Below are positions 54,790 to 64,000 of a DNA stretch of 64,000 bases, piece by piece; the first letter of the stretch is position 1, and each line of letters begins with the position of its first letter. The translations under genes and the position numbers were made by a program. The DNA is from Nitrospirota bacterium (GTDB lineage: Bacteria; Nitrospirota; Thermodesulfovibrionia; Thermodesulfovibrionales; UBA6898): the NCBI GenBank assembly GCA_016215155.1, contig JACRLQ010000008.1, positions 169,689 to 233,688 on the forward strand, written 5' to 3'. The notes beneath the pieces were generated by a model. The model was not told the DNA's origin, did no database searches, and saw only the letters and a program-made list of their open reading frames with translations.

Positions 54790-55142
54790 GAAATAATCAC
54801 GTTCTGTCCCAGCAGGGATTCATAAAGGGGATTTTATGGATGTTTGTCCTGATAGCGCTGGGTTATGCCGGCATATCCTTCGGCCAGCCCTATTACCGGT
54901 ACAACACCCTGCGGTCGCATACGAAAGATATGATCCTGATGGATATCGGCGATATCAATACGATCAAAGCCAGGGTCCTCAAAGAAGCCGCTGAGCTGAA
55001 GGTGCCTCTGACCGAAGAGAACCTCGACGTCTCCATAACCGAAAAAAAGGTCGTAAAGGTCAAAGGGCGCTGGTCGGAGACCGTAAACTTCTGGGATTAT
55101 TATTCGAAAACAATCGATTTCGAACTGGATGTGGAGAACTAG
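54786..55142 (+). CDS. hypothetical single-pass membrane protein after lepB
   Basis: A 118-residue protein starting at ATG 54786 that overlaps the lepB stop by 4 bases; an upstream in-frame start lies inside lepB. A helix at about 13-32 (IKGILWMFVLIALGYAGISF) anchors a ~85-residue extracytoplasmic part (DIGDINTIKARVLKEAAELKVPLTEENLDVSITEKKVVKV). The layout recalls DUF4845 proteins found next to lepB, but I am not certain of membership. Function unknown; position suggests coupling to secretion or riboflavin genes. Confidence 0.75.
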   Translation: MRNNHVLSQQGFIKGILWMFVLIALGYAGISFGQPYYRYNTLRSHTKDMILMDIGDINTIKARVLKEAAELKVPLTEENLDVSITEKKVVKVKGRWSETVNFWDYYSKTIDFELDVEN

Positions 55143-55143
55143 C

Positions 55144-55779
55144 TTGTTTACCGGCCTCATAATCGGAATGGGAGAGGTGTCCTCCATCGTCAAGAATAAG
55201 GGCGGCGCCCGTCTCGGCATAAAATCGGGTGATATCGCTAAAGACGCCGGACTTGGCGACAGTATATCGATCAACGGGACCTGCCTGACCGTTGTCGGGA
55301 TGGCAGGCGAGATACTGTCCTTTGACCTTTCGGACGAGACGTTGAATTCCACAAATATGGGCAGTCTTAAAATCAGGGACCGGGTCAATCTCGAACCGGC
55401 CATGAGACCTGATTCGAGGATGGGCGGGCATTTTGTGACCGGTCATATAGACGGGGTCGGACGGATAATCTCCAGGGCGCTTGAAGGCGAGACATATAAA
55501 ATTTTGATAGGCGTTGACGAGGGTATCGCGGGCTACCTGGTTGAAAAAGGCTCAGTGGCGGTTGACGGAATAAGCCTTACCGTCGTGGATGTGACCAGGG
55601 ACTCATTTTCAATCGTCATAATTCCCCATACCGCAAAGATGACGACCATCGGATACAAGTCGGCCGGTGATACCGTCAATGTCGAAGTTGATATATTGGG
55701 CAAGTATGTTGCAAAATTTCTCCGGAGACAAAAGACCCCGGGCCTGATGGATGCCCTTATCAGGGAAGGATTTGCATAA
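55144..55779 (+). CDS. ribE: riboflavin synthase alpha chain
   Basis: Converts two 6,7-dimethyl-8-ribityllumazines to riboflavin, 211 residues with two lumazine-binding halves. I choose TTG 55144 because it yields MFTGLIIGMGEV, the universal N-terminus, with GGAG 8 bases upstream; ATG 55129 would add a non-homologous start inside the previous gene. Signatures are SINGTCLTVVGM, NLEPAMRPDSRMGGHFVTGHIDGVG in the first half and SVAVDGISLTVVDVTRDSF in the second. First of ribE-ribBA-ribH. Confidence 0.95.
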   Translation: MFTGLIIGMGEVSSIVKNKGGARLGIKSGDIAKDAGLGDSISINGTCLTVVGMAGEILSFDLSDETLNSTNMGSLKIRDRVNLEPAMRPDSRMGGHFVTGHIDGVGRIISRALEGETYKILIGVDEGIAGYLVEKGSVAVDGISLTVVDVTRDSFSIVIIPHTAKMTTIGYKSAGDTVNVEVDILGKYVAKFLRRQKTPGLMDALIREGFA

Positions 55780-55834
55780 TCCGGGAGGCGTTTAAAATAC
55801 CGCCCGATCAAGCTTTCAAGGAGTGGATACAAGG

Positions 55835-57049
55835 ATGCAGAAAAGACCTTTCAACACCATAGAAGAGGCGATCACAGCCATGTCCAGGGGTAAAATGGTC
55901 ATACTGGTTGACGACGAGGACAGGGAAAACGAAGGTGACCTCTGCATGGCGGCGGAGAAGGTCACTCCGGCGGCCATAAATTTCATGGCGAAGTACGGCA
56001 GAGGGCTGATATGTCTTTCCCTTACGGGTGAGAGACTTGACGAGCTCCATATCCCGATGATGACCGACGCCAACACATCGTCCTTCGGCACGGCCTTTAC
56101 GGTATCGATAGAGGCCCGAAAGGGCGTGACAACAGGCATTTCCGCGGCCGACAGGGCCACCACTATACTCACGGCCATAAACCCGGCCTCGGGTCCGGAG
56201 GACATCGCCAGGCCCGGGCATATATTCCCTCTAAAGGCAAAGCCCGGAGGCGTGCTCCAGAGGGCCGGACAGACCGAAGGATCAGTCGACCTCGCAAGAC
56301 TTGCCGGACTCAATCCCTCAGGGGTGATCTGCGAGATCATGAACGATGACGGCACGATGGCGAGGGTCCCCGAACTGATGGAGTTCGCCCGTAAGCACAA
56401 CCTAAAGATTGTGACCATCAAGGACCTTATTAAATACAGGACGCAGACCGAGCGTTTTGTCCACAGGGTTTCGACGACAAAACTGCCGACTGAGTACGGC
56501 GGGGACTTCACATCCGTAGCCTTTACAAACGACCTTGACAGCAATATCCATATTGCGCTTGTAAAAGGGGAGATACATCCCGGAGATGAGGTCCTCGTCA
56601 GGGTCCATTCAGAGTGTCTCACAGGAGATGTGTTTGGTTCGAAGCGTTGTGACTGCGGGGAACAGCTCCACAAGGCGATGAAGATAATCAATGAAAACGG
56701 GCAGGGCATCATTCTCTATATGAGGCAGGAGGGCAGGGGCATAGGGCTGGTAAACAAGCTTAAGGCCTACGAACTTCAGGACAAAGGCATGGACACCGTC
56801 GAGGCGAACCTGGAGCTCGGGTTCAAGGCCGACCTGAGGGACTATGGCATCGGCGCCCAGATCCTGGTTGACCTTGGTGTCAGGAAGATGCGCCTGATGA
56901 CGAACAATCCCAAAAAGATCGTCGGGCTGGAGGGATACGGGCTCAAGGTTGTCGAGAGGGTCCCGATGGAGATCCATCCCCACGAGAAGAATATTAAATA
57001 TCTGAAGACCAAGAAAAAGAAACTTGGGCATATAATAACAAATGTTTAG
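55835..57049 (+). CDS. ribBA: bifunctional DHBP synthase / GTP cyclohydrolase II
   Basis: A 404-residue fusion for the two early riboflavin steps. The RibB half (1-200) has [20 protein letters not shown] and [31 protein letters not shown]. The RibA half has [18 protein letters not shown] (zinc Cys) and [28 protein letters not shown] take ATG 55835; GTG 55823 is an in-frame alternative four codons upstream. No FMN riboswitch elements are evident in the 43-55 bases before it. Confidence 0.96.
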   Translation: MQKRPFNTIEEAITAMSRGKMVILVDDEDRENEGDLCMAAEKVTPAAINFMAKYGRGLICLSLTGERLDELHIPMMTDANTSSFGTAFTVSIEARKGVTTGISAADRATTILTAINPASGPEDIARPGHIFPLKAKPGGVLQRAGQTEGSVDLARLAGLNPSGVICEIMNDDGTMARVPELMEFARKHNLKIVTIKDLIKYRTQTERFVHRVSTTKLPTEYGGDFTSVAFTNDLDSNIHIALVKGEIHPGDEVLVRVHSECLTGDVFGSKRCDCGEQLHKAMKIINENGQGIILYMRQEGRGIGLVNKLKAYELQDKGMDTVEANLELGFKADLRDYGIGAQILVDLGVRKMRLMTNNPKKIVGLEGYGLKVVERVPMEIHPHEKNIKYLKTKKKKLGHIITNV

Positions 57050-57064
57050 AAAACGGAGGCATGC

Positions 57065-57526
57065 ATGAAGATCATCGAGGGAGACTTGCAGGCTAAGGGC
57101 CTGAAGTTCGGGATTGTCGTAAGCAGGTTCAATGATTTTATAACCGCCAAGCTCCTGGACGGCGCCGTGGACGCGCTGATCAGGCATGGGGCCAGGACAG
57201 AGGACATCGATGTGGTAAAAGTCCCCGGGGCGTTCGAGATACCGCTTACCGCCAAAAAAATGGCCGAAAAGGGTTCCTTTAGCGCATTGATATGCCTTGG
57301 CACGGTGATACGCGGTTCTACCCCCCATTTCGACTATGTCGCTTCGGAGGTCTCAAAAGGTGTCGCCTCAGCGTCCATGGAAACGGGCGTCCCCATTTCA
57401 TTTGGTGTGCTCACCACCGATTCGATAGAACAGGCGGTCGAGAGGGCGGGCACAAAGAGCGGGAACAAGGGGTTTGATGCCGCCATGACCGCGATAGAGA
57501 TGGCCCAGGTACTAAAAAAATTATAG
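57065..57526 (+). CDS. ribH: 6,7-dimethyl-8-ribityllumazine synthase
   Basis: Lumazine synthase, 153 residues, which forms a capsid-like oligomer. Conserved parts are [63 protein letters not shown] and [26 protein letters not shown]. The His in TPHFDY is the usual catalytic residue. It lies 15 bases after ribBA and before nusB, a standard order. Confidence 0.97.
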   Translation: MKIIEGDLQAKGLKFGIVVSRFNDFITAKLLDGAVDALIRHGARTEDIDVVKVPGAFEIPLTAKKMAEKGSFSALICLGTVIRGSTPHFDYVASEVSKGVASASMETGVPISFGVLTTDSIEQAVERAGTKSGNKGFDAAMTAIEMAQVLKKL

Positions 57527-57539
57527 GCCCTGTTTCTAT

Positions 57540-57956
57540 ATGAACCGCAGGAAGGCGAGGGAACATGCCCTGAGGCAGCTCTTCCGGGCCGAGTTCGCTA
57601 TGGAGGGTGAAAATAATGCCGTCCCTGAGGAGCTCTCCGGGACGGCGAAGGATGTCGGCCAGGGGGAGAAGGGGTTTGCCGATGAACTGGTGCGCGGGAC
57701 TTTGGGGCATGCCGAAGAGATCGACGCCATCATACAAAAAGCGGCCGAAAATTGGGAGATAGGCAGGATGGCGGTCGTTGACAGGAATATCCTCAGGTGT
57801 GCCGTGTATGAGCTTGTATACAGAAACGACATCCCGCCCGCCGTTACGATAAATGAGGCCCTCGAAATTGCCAAAAAATATTCTTCGCTCGATTCCGTGT
57901 CATTCATAAACGGCCTGCTCGACAAGATCGCGCATACTGTCGGGGAAAGACCCTAG
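57540..57956 (+). CDS. nusB: transcription antitermination factor NusB
   Basis: All-helical antitermination protein, 138 residues. NRRKAREHALRQLFRAEFAME is the N-terminal Arg-rich RNA-binding helix. IIQKAAENWEIGRMAVVDRNILRCAVYELVYRNDIPPAVTINEALEIAKKYSSLDSVSFINGLLDKIA is the conserved C-terminal half. Thirteen bases separate it from ribH. It is convergent with rsmA, leaving only 14 bases between. Confidence 0.96.
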   Translation: MNRRKAREHALRQLFRAEFAMEGENNAVPEELSGTAKDVGQGEKGFADELVRGTLGHAEEIDAIIQKAAENWEIGRMAVVDRNILRCAVYELVYRNDIPPAVTINEALEIAKKYSSLDSVSFINGLLDKIAHTVGERP

Positions 57957-57970
57957 AGACATCCTCCGCT

Positions 57971-58744
57971 TTACCGCGGACGTTCGTACAGCAGGTCCGC
58001 TATCTTCGCGAACTCCGCGAGACTGAGTGTCTCGGGCCTCCGCCGGGGGTCGATTCCGGCCCCGGTAATAACCTCTTTAATGTTGCTGTCGAGTGTCTTA
58101 AGTGAGTTTGAAAGCGTCTTTCTCCTCTGTGAAAAGGCGGTCCGTACGACCTTAAAAAATAGTTCCTCATCTTTTGGGGTCACTGCAGGCCTGTCAAGCA
58201 TGGTTATGCCCACGACGGCGGAGTCTACCTTGGGGACGGGCCAGAAGGCCTCCTTGGGCACGATGAATTTCATCTGAGGCCGCGAATAATACTGGACCAT
58301 TATCGAAAGAACGCCATAGTCCTTTCCGCCGGGTCCGGCGACAAGCCTCTCGGCCACCTCCTTCTGGACGGTCAGTGTTATCGATTCAAGATTGCCCCGC
58401 ACCTCGAACAGTCTGAAGATTATCGGTGTCGTAATGTAATAGGGGATGTTGGCAGCGACCTTGAACCTGCCGATATCCTCATATGGAAATTTCAGGGCAT
58501 CCCCCTCGATAAGCTCGATATTTTTATATCCCGACAGGACCGAGGTGAGTTTTATGCAGAGCTCATGGTCAAGCTCGATGGCGATGAGCCTTTTGACCCG
58601 ATCGGCAAGGAGCTTCGTAAGACCCCCCGGACCGGGTCCGATCTCCACTACGGTATCATCAGGACAAAGTCCGGCCGCATCGACGATCCTGTTCAGCAAA
58701 AGATAATCGGATATAAAGTTCTGGCCGAGGTGTTTTTTGGGCAT
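57971..58744 (-). CDS. rsmA: 16S rRNA dimethyladenosine transferase
   Basis: KsgA methyltransferase acting on A1518/A1519 of 16S rRNA, 257 residues. KKHLGQNFISDYLLLNRIVD is the N-terminal signature. The SAM-binding motif I is VVEIGPGPGGLTKLLAD, and motif IV VAANIPYYITTPIIFRLF carries the NxPY site. RRKTLSNSLKTL lies in the C-terminal domain. It abuts the pdxA stop with no gap, a frequent pdxA-rsmA arrangement. Confidence 0.97.
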   Translation of the reverse strand: MPKKHLGQNFISDYLLLNRIVDAAGLCPDDTVVEIGPGPGGLTKLLADRVKRLIAIELDHELCIKLTSVLSGYKNIELIEGDALKFPYEDIGRFKVAANIPYYITTPIIFRLFEVRGNLESITLTVQKEVAERLVAGPGGKDYGVLSIMVQYYSRPQMKFIVPKEAFWPVPKVDSAVVGITMLDRPAVTPKDEELFFKVVRTAFSQRRKTLSNSLKTLDSNIKEVITGAGIDPRRRPETLSLAEFAKIADLLYERPR

Positions 58745-59715
58745 TCAGGACCTCATCTCCGAGGCCAGCCTTAGCGCCTCTGCCATGCTCGCCGGATCGG
58801 CCTTCCCCTGCCACGCAATGTCATAGGCGGTCCCGTGGTCGGGCGAAGTCCTTATGAAGGGAAGTCCTATCGTGGTGTTTACCCCTTTGTCGAAGGCGAT
58901 CATCTTAAGAGGGATAAGCCCCTGATCATGGTACATGCATATTATAAGGTCCAGCTCTCCTTTATACGCCTTATGAAAGACGGTGTCAGGAGGATACGGT
59001 CCCGTGCAGGGAATACCTTCCCTGTTGGCCTCTTCAATTGCCGGGAAGATCGCGGTAATCTCTTCGTCCCCGAACATCCCGGCCTCTCCGGCATGGGGAT
59101 TGAGGCCGGCGACCCCTATCCGCGGACTTTGGATGTTCAGCATGCAGCAGGCCCTCTGTCCAAGCCGGATCGTCTTTAATACGCGCTCTTTTGTGATCAT
59201 GCCCGGCACGTCCCTGATGGCGGTATGTATCGTCGCGAGAACCACCCTCAGCGGTCCGCCGGTAAGCATCATCGCGTAATCCCTCGTGCCGGTGAGTTCG
59301 GCCAGCATCTCGGTATGGCCGGGCCACTTCAAACCTGCAAGCTTCAGGGCCTCTTTCGATATCGGCGCCGTGACGATCGCGTCAACCTCTCCCTTTAATG
59401 CGAGATCAACAGCCTGTTTAATGTATGAGGCAGCGGCACGACCGCCCTGGGCTGTTGCCGCTCCCTTTATTGTCCCTTCAAACGCGCCGATTTCGATAAG
59501 ATTGATTACTGATGGATCCGGGACAGCCTCTGCCGCGGACTTGATACTCCTTAGCTTCAGGGCTGAATTCGATAGTCGGATGGCGTCCTCAGTCACTGCC
59601 AGGTCGCCTATTACGACAGGGATGCAGATGTCATGAACCAAGGGCGACGACAGGGCCAGGACTATCACCTCAGGTCCGACGCCCGAGGGATCACCCATAG
59701 TGACAGCGATTTTCT

Positions 59716-59719
<4 letters not shown>
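58745..59719 (-). CDS. pdxA: 4-hydroxythreonine-4-phosphate dehydrogenase
   Basis: NAD-dependent enzyme of DXP-dependent pyridoxal phosphate synthesis, 324 residues. The start [18 protein letters not shown] is diagnostic. Metal-binding His lie in [23 protein letters not shown] and [43 protein letters not shown] is also conserved. It overlaps the yjbQ-like gene by 4 bases upstream. Confidence 0.97.
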
Positions 59720-60132
<413 letters not shown>

Positions 60133-60220
60133 AGGACTAATGATAACAGCTCCTGATTAATACGACAAGGGACCGGCCCTCAATTGACTGGCCCCCGTCC
60201 CAGGCGTTATCATAGACCCT

Positions 60221-61534
60221 ATGCAGACCCCGGAAAAACAGCTTGAGACCATAAAAAGAGGCGTTGTCGAGATCATAAGCGAGGAAGAGCTCCTTAAGAA
60301 ACTGGAGAGGTCGTATAAAGAGCAGACACCTCTTAAGATCAAGGCCGGTTTCGACCCCACTGCGCCTGATATCCACATAGGCCATACCGTACTTCTCGAA
60401 AAGATGAGGCAGTTTCAGGAGCTGGGGCATGAGGTGATCTTCCTCATCGGTGATTTCACCGGCATGATCGGCGACCCGACCGGAAAGAGCGAAACGAGAA
60501 AGCCCCTCACAAAAGAGGAAGTCCTTCTGAACGCCGAGACGTATAAGGCCCAGGTCTTTAAGATCCTCTCACCCGAAAAGACCATGATCAGGTTCAACAG
60601 CGAGTGGCTAGGCAGCATGGGGAGCATGGAGCTCGTCAGACTCGGCGCCATGCAGACCGTGGCGAGGATGCTCGAGAGGGAGGATTTCAAGAAACGCTTC
60701 AGGGGCCAGCACGACATCAGCATACTCGAATTCTATTACCCGCTTTTTCAGGGATATGATTCCGTGGCGCTTAAGGCGGACGTAGAACTCGGGGGCACTG
60801 ACCAGAAGTTCAATCTCCTTATGGGCAGGACGATACAGAGGAAGATGGGGATGGAAGAGCAGGTCGTCCTTATGATGCCGCTTCTTGAGGGGCTTGACGG
60901 CGTCAACAAGATGTCAAAAAGTCTCGGAAATTATATCGGCATTAACGAACCGGCGTTCGAATATGTAAACGGCGAGCTGACAGGCATGTTCAAAAAGGTC
61001 ATGAGCATACCCGACAGCATCATCGGACGATATTTTGAGCTTGTCAGCCATATTTCAGTCGGGGAGTTCAAGGCGATGTTCAGGGATGCGAAGGAGGGCC
61101 TGCAAAGCGGTACATTGGACCCTGTGGAGCTTAACAAGGCCAGGGACTGGGTCCTCCGAAATGGCGAACTGGACCCAAGGGAAGTAAAAAAGGAACTTGC
61201 GAGGGAACTCGTCGAAAGATATCACGGGGAAGAGGCAGCAAAGAGGGCGGAGAAGGAATATGTGGATTTCCTCGAAAACAGGAAGATAAACCTGGATTCA
61301 ATCCTGACGGTCGAAATCAGGATATCGGCCGCCGACAGAAACAACTGGCTCCCCCATGTGATGAAGGAAAACGGACTAGCTAAAAGTTCAGGAGAAGCGA
61401 TCAGGCTGATCAAACAGCGTGGTGTCAAACTCAACGATCAGGCGGTCGAAAATCCGGACTCCGTCCTGCCCCCGGGTGAACATATCGTCCGTGTCGGCAA
61501 AAGCAAGATACTGAGAGTTATCGTCTCGGCCTGA
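60221..61534 (+). CDS. tyrS: tyrosyl-tRNA synthetase
   Basis: Class I synthetase, 437 residues. The HIGH motif is in [18 protein letters not shown], and KMSKS in [22 protein letters not shown] ahead of HIGH and [31 protein letters not shown] match the TyrS branch typical of this length. A C-terminal S4 RNA-binding domain (about 370-437) has [18 protein letters not shown]. It is a single-gene unit, divergent from yjbQ. Confidence 0.97.
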   Translation: MQTPEKQLETIKRGVVEIISEEELLKKLERSYKEQTPLKIKAGFDPTAPDIHIGHTVLLEKMRQFQELGHEVIFLIGDFTGMIGDPTGKSETRKPLTKEEVLLNAETYKAQVFKILSPEKTMIRFNSEWLGSMGSMELVRLGAMQTVARMLEREDFKKRFRGQHDISILEFYYPLFQGYDSVALKADVELGGTDQKFNLLMGRTIQRKMGMEEQVVLMMPLLEGLDGVNKMSKSLGNYIGINEPAFEYVNGELTGMFKKVMSIPDSIIGRYFELVSHISVGEFKAMFRDAKEGLQSGTLDPVELNKARDWVLRNGELDPREVKKELARELVERYHGEEAAKRAEKEYVDFLENRKINLDSILTVEIRISAADRNNWLPHVMKENGLAKSSGEAIRLIKQRGVKLNDQAVENPDSVLPPGEHIVRVGKSKILRVIVSA

Positions 61535-61558
61535 GACCCTTCCATCATTCAGTCTGAC

Positions 61559-61703
61559 AGGCTGCTGAAAAAGTGTTTTCAGATGTTTTTCCGTCATTCC
61601 CGTGCAGACGGGAATCCATTGTTTTTAAGGCATTTGGATACCCGCCTTCGCGGGTATGACGGCTCTAACGGAGGCTAATACAAGAGTTTTTCAATAACCG
61701 GCT
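61559..61703. repeat. dispersed repeat, copy A, with terminal inverted-like ends
   Basis: From AGGCTGCTGAAAAAGTG, this matches copy B (63779-63865) over about 87 bases with only a handful of differences, at a constant offset of 2220. It contains the hairpins ATTCCCGTGCAGACGGGAAT and ACCCGCCTTCGCGGGT. The right side (GTTTTTCAATAACCGGCT, to 61703) is roughly inverted to the left end. It encodes no protein and follows tyrS; it probably belongs to a family scattered over the genome. Confidence 0.65.
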
Positions 61704-61729
61704 AAAGACGTCTTCACCCGCCAGTCCGG

Positions 61730-61945
61730 TCAGATGCTCTGTTTTTTAAGTTCTATAGAAAAAGGTTTATCTTCTTTCAGCGCGCTTATCTTCAGGATCG
61801 AAAAGCCGATGACGTTTCCGTCGCTGTCGACTTTTTCCATAACGCATTCATTTGCAGTCTCCTTGAAATGCCCGGCCTTCCGGTCAAAAATCACTCCAAG
61901 ATAATCCCCATCCTTGTCATACCAGACTTTGATCGCCTCGTTCAT
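61730..61945 (-). CDS. DUF2283-family small protein
   Basis: A 71-residue protein. IKVWYDKDGDYLGVIFDRKAGHFKETANECVMEKVDSDGNVIGFSILKIS fits DUF2283: a short Tyr-Asp-x-x-x-D strand pair and a glycine-turn (DSDGNVIGFSI). The upstream GGAGAC on the minus strand is a fair ribosome binding site. Such proteins often accompany toxin-antitoxin-like DUF4258 partners, but no partner is seen here, so it is a solitary member. Confidence 0.8.
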   Translation of the reverse strand: MNEAIKVWYDKDGDYLGVIFDRKAGHFKETANECVMEKVDSDGNVIGFSILKISALKEDKPFSIELKKQSI

Positions 61946-62387
61946 AACAGGTCTCCTTTTATTATATTTTTTGACCCAGTGTAAGTATTTTCACATGCGC
62001 ATTACGTGCATGAATAATGTACGCAGCAGCCCGAGAAAAAATATGGATATGCCTTAAACTGGAAGAAAAAGAAGAAGATGCTGCAACAGCCCCGTACAGC
62101 CCCAAATTTCGAAACTCCTTTAAATTTATTTTGATCCCTTAAATACGTCCCGAATAAATAACTTTAAAGAAGCTATAAGGTTTTGTCAATAAAAATCGTA
62201 TGTTAACGTAAGGCTTCAGTGAACGGGGAAACATAACGCCCCCTCCCCCCTCTTACCTCAAGAGGGGGTTAATTCCTCCCCTGAAGATAAGGGGAGGCGA
62301 GGAGGGGTTATGATTCTTCCCCGCTCCACTGAAGCCTTACTCTTAACGGTGCTGCTGTCATGAACGGACAATCTGCTATAATTAGAC
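61946..62387. other. intergenic region with palindromic element
   Basis: About 440 bases between the DUF2283 gene (minus) and the MgtC gene (plus). It contains the palindromic element at 62208-62340 and otherwise AT-rich sequence with no frame worth calling. The MgtC promoter should be in the last ~50 bases or upstream of the element; no clear boxes were recognised. Confidence 0.5.
62208..62340. repeat. palindromic MITE-like element
   Basis: GTAAGGCTTCAGTG (62208-62221) is exactly inverted at the other end as CACTGAAGCCTTAC (62327-62340); homology continues inward (AACGGGGAA against TTCCCCGCTC). Inside are CCCCTCTT-ACCTCA-AGAGGGG and CCTCCCCT-GAAGATA-AGGGGAGG hairpins, plus CATAACGCCCC facing GGGGTTATG. 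The 133-bp unit would fold into a long branched hairpin. GTTAA and TTAAC just outside extend the symmetry. Confidence 0.7.
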
Positions 62388-63059
62388 ATGATCCCGACTT
62401 ATGAAATGTTTTTTAAGCTGCTTTTAGGGACGCTCCTGGGCGGAATAATAGGGTTTGAGCGCCAGACCCACGGCCGGCCCGCCGGGTTCAGGACGCAGCT
62501 GCTGGTCTGCGTGGCGTGCGTACTCATCATGATGATTTCGGAGAGTTATTACGTCCAGGGCCTGAATAATCCCCTTCTCACGCGGATAGACCCCACCAGG
62601 CTCGCGGCAGGGGCGATGACCGGCGTCGGTTTTCTGGGGGCGGGTGTTATTCTCAAAACAGGTGTATCTATTCAGGGGCTTACGACCGCCGCCTGTATCT
62701 GGATCGTCTCGGCGATAGGCCTTGCGATAGGCGCGGGCCAGTATGCGGCCGGCATCTTCGGGTTTGTAATCACGGTGTTTTCCCTGTGGGTCCTTCGAAT
62801 CTTCGAAAAACAGATACCCCGTATGATCTATAAATATGTAGAACTCGTTACCGACGAAACCGGCGAAGAAGGAGTCATCACATCGCTTTTTTCGAAGAGG
62901 GGGTTCGAGATAATCAAGATGGACTATAAAATAAGTTTCCCGAAAAAAGAGAAGTCATATATCTTTACCGTATCGGCAAGGGACGGGATCGAGATGGGAG
63001 ATGTTATAAAGGATATAAGCGCATTCCCCTGGGCCAAAAAATTAGAGATCTCAAGCTGA
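62388..63059 (+). CDS. MgtC/SapB-family membrane protein
   Basis: A 223-residue inner-membrane protein. LLGTLLGGIIGFERQTHGRPAGFRTQLLVCVACVLIMMIS and RLAAGAMTGVGFLGAGVILKTG...IQGLTTAACIWIVSAIGLAIGAGQYAAG are the conserved MgtC helices. A C-terminal cytoplasmic ACT-like domain (about 145-223) follows. The family is linked to growth at low magnesium or intracellular stress in other bacteria. It overlaps the Nudix gene convergently by 9 bases. Confidence 0.93.
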   Translation: MIPTYEMFFKLLLGTLLGGIIGFERQTHGRPAGFRTQLLVCVACVLIMMISESYYVQGLNNPLLTRIDPTRLAAGAMTGVGFLGAGVILKTGVSIQGLTTAACIWIVSAIGLAIGAGQYAAGIFGFVITVFSLWVLRIFEKQIPRMIYKYVELVTDETGEEGVITSLFSKRGFEIIKMDYKISFPKKEKSYIFTVSARDGIEMGDVIKDISAFPWAKKLEISS

Positions 63060-63641
63060 TTTTTTATCCAGAAAATCCTTCGCGAGTCTTATCATCCCGT
63101 GTACCTTAAGATCGATAAAATTGCCCGCCTGCTGCATTTCATTGATTGTGTCCGAGAGCCGCTCAAGAGGGACCTCGATAACCTCGATGTTTTCGCTTTC
63201 GTCCCTGTTGCCAATACCTACGAAGGAGAGCCCCGACGCCACGAAGACATCGAGTATCTCGGACGAGGAGCCTGAGGAGGCCGGTCCTGATATCATGAAA
63301 TCGAGGTCCCCTGCTCTATAGCCTGTCTCTTCAATAAGCTCCCTCCTTGCCGCGTCCTCCGGTTTTTCTCCAGGATCAACAAGCCCGGCCGGAAGCTCGA
63401 TGACATACGCGTCAACGGCAGGCCTGAACTGTCTGATCAAAATCACGGAGCCATCCCCCGTGAAGGGCACGATAACGACTATCCCGCTGCAGCCGACGCG
63501 TTCGATCGTCTCCCAGGTCCGGGTGACGATCCCCGCGGGCGGCTCAGGAGATTCCGCCTCAAGCCTTCCGTCGAGGTATTCCACAAGGACGGCCCTCAGG
63601 TACCTGCCTTCCCACAATATTTTTTTATTAATTACCTTCAT
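63051..63641 (-). CDS. Nudix hydrolase, ADP-ribose pyrophosphatase-like
   Basis: A 196-residue Nudix protein. The Nudix box is GLVDPGEKPEDAARRELIEETGYRAGD, satisfying Gx5Ex7REUxEExGU. The preceding VILIRQFRPAVDAYVIELPAG is characteristic of ADP-ribose pyrophosphatases. Its 3' end overlaps mgtC convergently by 9 bases. Substrate is inferred from the RQFRP block only. Confidence 0.93.
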   Translation of the reverse strand: MKVINKKILWEGRYLRAVLVEYLDGRLEAESPEPPAGIVTRTWETIERVGCSGIVVIVPFTGDGSVILIRQFRPAVDAYVIELPAGLVDPGEKPEDAARRELIEETGYRAGDLDFMISGPASSGSSSEILDVFVASGLSFVGIGNRDESENIEVIEVPLERLSDTINEMQQAGNFIDLKVHGMIRLAKDFLDKKSA

Positions 63642-64000
63642 ATATAACCCTCTTTGTCAATTATCTCTTTATTCTGCAGTTACAAACAAACTTTCATATA
63701 GCCGGCCAGGGGCGCTGAAAAATGTCTTGTAGCGACACATTAAAGACATATAAAGGAGACTGCCAGCCTTTTCTTGAGAGGCTGTTGAAGAAGTGTTTTC
63801 GGCCGTTTTTCCGTCATTCCCGTGCAGACGGGAATCCATTTTTTTAAGGCGCTTGGATGCCCGCTGCTTAAAGCACCTGATATGTATTAAACCTGTCAAT
63901 AGGAAACTTCGTAATCCGATAATTTATTTTAACCTCCTTATTTAAAGTGTCCATTTCGGTCAGGGCAGAAAAGCAATAAACGACGGTAGATCACTCTGAT
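63642..64000. other. intergenic region to window end
   Basis: About 360 bases upstream of the Nudix gene. It contains repeat copy B (63779-63865). No gene or RNA is recognised; the frame on the minus strand across it comes from the repeat. The contig continues beyond the window. Confidence 0.5.
63779..63865. repeat. dispersed repeat, copy B
   Basis: AGGCTGTTGAAGAAGTG begins a copy of the element at 61559. The central TTTTTCCGTCATTCCCGTGC and GACGGGAATCCATT are shared exactly, including the ATTCCCGTGCAGACGGGAAT hairpin. The copy loses similarity after GATGCCCGCT, so its right end is truncated or diverged relative to copy A. Confidence 0.65.

Noticed and set aside
55779..55834. Possible FMN riboswitch before ribBA
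   Set aside because: The gap after ribE is too short and shows none of the conserved FMN-aptamer segments; the riboflavin genes also appear to continue directly from lepB.
57957..57985. Terminator hairpin between nusB and rsmA
   Set aside because: CCGC-TTTA-CCGCGG is short and not followed by a T-run; pairing is too weak to call.
63669..63899. 76-residue minus-strand frame over the right-hand repeat
   Set aside because: It is produced by the dispersed repeat copy B and shows no protein-like conservation.

Overview
The window looks like a contig from a Gram-negative, moderately GC-rich bacterium. A TolC/MacAB-type envelope pump, FtsEX/EnvC, a lipoprotein and an IPTL-CTERM surface protein point to an outer membrane. 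Gene content and order (rpsB-tsf-pyrH-frr followed by a TraR/DksA protein, dnaE-accA, lepA-lepB, ribE-ribBA-ribH-nusB, many sigma-54 activators) would fit Nitrospirota or a deltaproteobacterial-type lineage. That placement is an impression from protein style, not a computed result.

Layout. 1-742: AT-rich island edge with a 5'-truncated unknown gene and the catalytic C-terminus of a tyrosine recombinase. 792-1913: sigma-54 response regulator missing most of its receiver domain. 2194-5911: translation operon rpsB-tsf-pyrH-frr, a 45-codon ORF and a DksA/TraR zinc-finger protein. 5980-7281: purine-type permease on the minus strand. 7333-13691: tightly overlapping minus-strand operon of a sigma-54 activator without receiver, a TolC-like protein, a PAS-membrane-adaptor fusion, and MacB-like ATPase and permease. 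14022-16318: sulfotransferase plus chromate-type transporter. 16364-20576: signalling set with a PhnD-like sensor kinase, receiver-PP2C phosphatase, STAS antagonist and anti-sigma-like kinase, suggesting periplasmic ligand sensing that feeds a partner switch.

20712-26402 is an accessory, defence-like block: RHH/PIN toxin-antitoxin, a YhcG-like PDDEXK nuclease, a small orphan ORF and a subtilase/AAA+ ATPase pair resembling IetAS. It is followed by about 850 bp without genes, holding a MITE-like element. 27249-34967 returns to core genes: dnaE, accA, TPR lipoprotein, uvrC, PfkB kinase. 35121-44132 is one 3003-residue secreted protein built mostly of DUF11 repeats with an IPTL-CTERM sorting tail, closed by a strong hairpin terminator.

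44241-50706 (minus) holds an exonuclease, CtpA, EnvC-like, FtsX, FtsE, a Pro/Glu-rich hypothetical, a TlpA-like thioredoxin and a CsgG-like protein: envelope and division functions. 50945-57956 has an ArsR regulator, ROK kinase, lepA, lepB, a membrane protein, the riboflavin genes and nusB. 57971-60132 (minus) has rsmA, pdxA and yjbQ; then tyrS, a DUF2283 protein, MgtC and a Nudix hydrolase. Several palindromic or dispersed repeats lie between genes (26813-26936, 50829-50900, 61559-61703, 62208-62340, 63779-63865). I recognised no rRNA, tRNA or CRISPR array. Motif positions were read by eye and family names are recognised from memory, without database searches.
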